This document shows positions 63,748-64,000 of a DNA stretch of 64,000 nt, one piece after another. The notes below the pieces were generated by a model, which searched no databases, was not told where the DNA came from, and saw nothing but the letters and a program-made list of their open reading frames with translations. Origin of the DNA: Massilia sp. YIM B02769 (GTDB lineage: Bacteria; Pseudomonadota; Gammaproteobacteria; Burkholderiales; Burkholderiaceae_D); assembly GCF_030411995.1 (NCBI RefSeq), contig NZ_JASNRC010000006.1, forward strand, positions 124,001 through 188,000, read 5' to 3'. Position 1 is the stretch's first letter. Every line of letters begins with the position of its first letter. Both the position numbers and the translations under genes were made by a program.

Positions 63748-64000
63748 TTATTTGCTGCCCGGATTCTTGAAGTACTTGAAGTACTCCGAATTCGAATCGA
63801 TCACCATCACATCGCCCTGGGCCTTGAAGCTGGCGCGATAAGCTTCGAGCGAACGATAGAACTTGTAGAACTCCGGATTCTTGCCAAACGCTTCCGCATA
63901 GATCGCGGACGCTTTCGCATCGCCCTCGCCCTTGATCTTCTCGGCTTCGCGGAAGGCTTCGGCCAGGATCACGGTGCGCTGGCGGTCGGCGTCGGCGCGG
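63748..64000 (-). CDS. hflC: HflC, C-terminal part (FtsH protease modulator)
   Basis: Only the last 83 residues are in the window. They match the C-terminal end of HflC: RADADRQRTVILAEAFREAEKIKGEGDAKASAIYAEAFGKNPEFYKFYRSLEAY in pattern, with the RxxGEGDA helix of the SPFH/prohibitin family. HflC and HflK form a membrane complex that controls FtsH. The position upstream of hisZ-purA is the usual Burkholderiales order. Confidence 0.93.
   Translation of the reverse strand, partial: RADADRQRTVILAEAFREAEKIKGEGDAKASAIYAEAFGKNPEFYKFYRSLEAYRASFKAQGDVMVIDSNSEYFKYFKNPGSK

Overview
The window reads as an ordinary chromosomal stretch of a GC-rich betaproteobacterium of the order Burkholderiales, most likely Oxalobacteraceae close to Massilia. 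This placement is inference from gene order (ilvB-ilvN-ilvC upstream of pssA; an ECF sigma factor with DUF3619, DUF3106 and RDD genes; hflC-hisZ-purA-phosphoribosyltransferase; complete isc operon), a PEP-CTERM exported protease and the protein sequences. No prophage, plasmid, CRISPR array or integrase is visible, and both ends cut through genes.

Layout. 1-3.5 kb: a truncated esterase lipoprotein, a MITE-like inverted repeat, a TonB-like membrane protein, pssA and a SIMPL protein. 3.8-7.3 kb: the branched-chain amino acid operon ilvBNC (minus strand). 7.8-11.5 kb: a taurine/alkanesulfonate-type ABC importer with a TauD-like dioxygenase. 11.7-14.3 kb: ECF sigma factor operon and two membrane proteins. 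14.6-17.3 kb: an unusual pseudouridine synthase, threonine aldolase and a methyltransferase. 17.3-23.5 kb: iscRSUA-hscBA-fdx-iscX with an IscR-type operator. 23.7-32.4 kb: a UNG-family protein with altered catalytic motifs, a CBS protein, maiA/FAH with a divergent LysR regulator, a ChaC-like protein, an lpxD outside the usual lipid A cluster, a radical SAM protein with a near-perfect LexA box, a DTW protein and an FMN reductase. 32.5-44.5 kb: two secreted hydrolases and a signalling island with a bacteriophytochrome, its CheY-like partner and three hybrid histidine kinases. 44.6-48.7 kb: small HNH protein, amidase, tartrate/malate-type dehydrogenase and a LOTUS-domain protein. 48.9-51.3 kb: four tRNA-Asn genes, three of them in a 424-bp tandem duplication, and purT. 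51.4-64 kb: aromatic aminotransferase, uvrB, an orphan RES-domain protein, PEP-CTERM protease, FKBP isomerase, MarC with a hybrid kinase, the hisZ-purA-phosphoribosyltransferase operon and the end of hflC.

The dominant feature not explained by genes is a family of short intergenic palindromes with a GTAG (or GTAC) head, mostly arranged as inverted pairs like REP doublets (BIME/REPIN). About two dozen units are listed. Their stems differ by compensatory changes, several pairs share homologous spacers, some sit inside operons, one supplies the stop codon of the RES gene, and one has been tandemly copied with a tRNA gene. No RAYT transposase is encoded here, so its source would have to be elsewhere in the genome.
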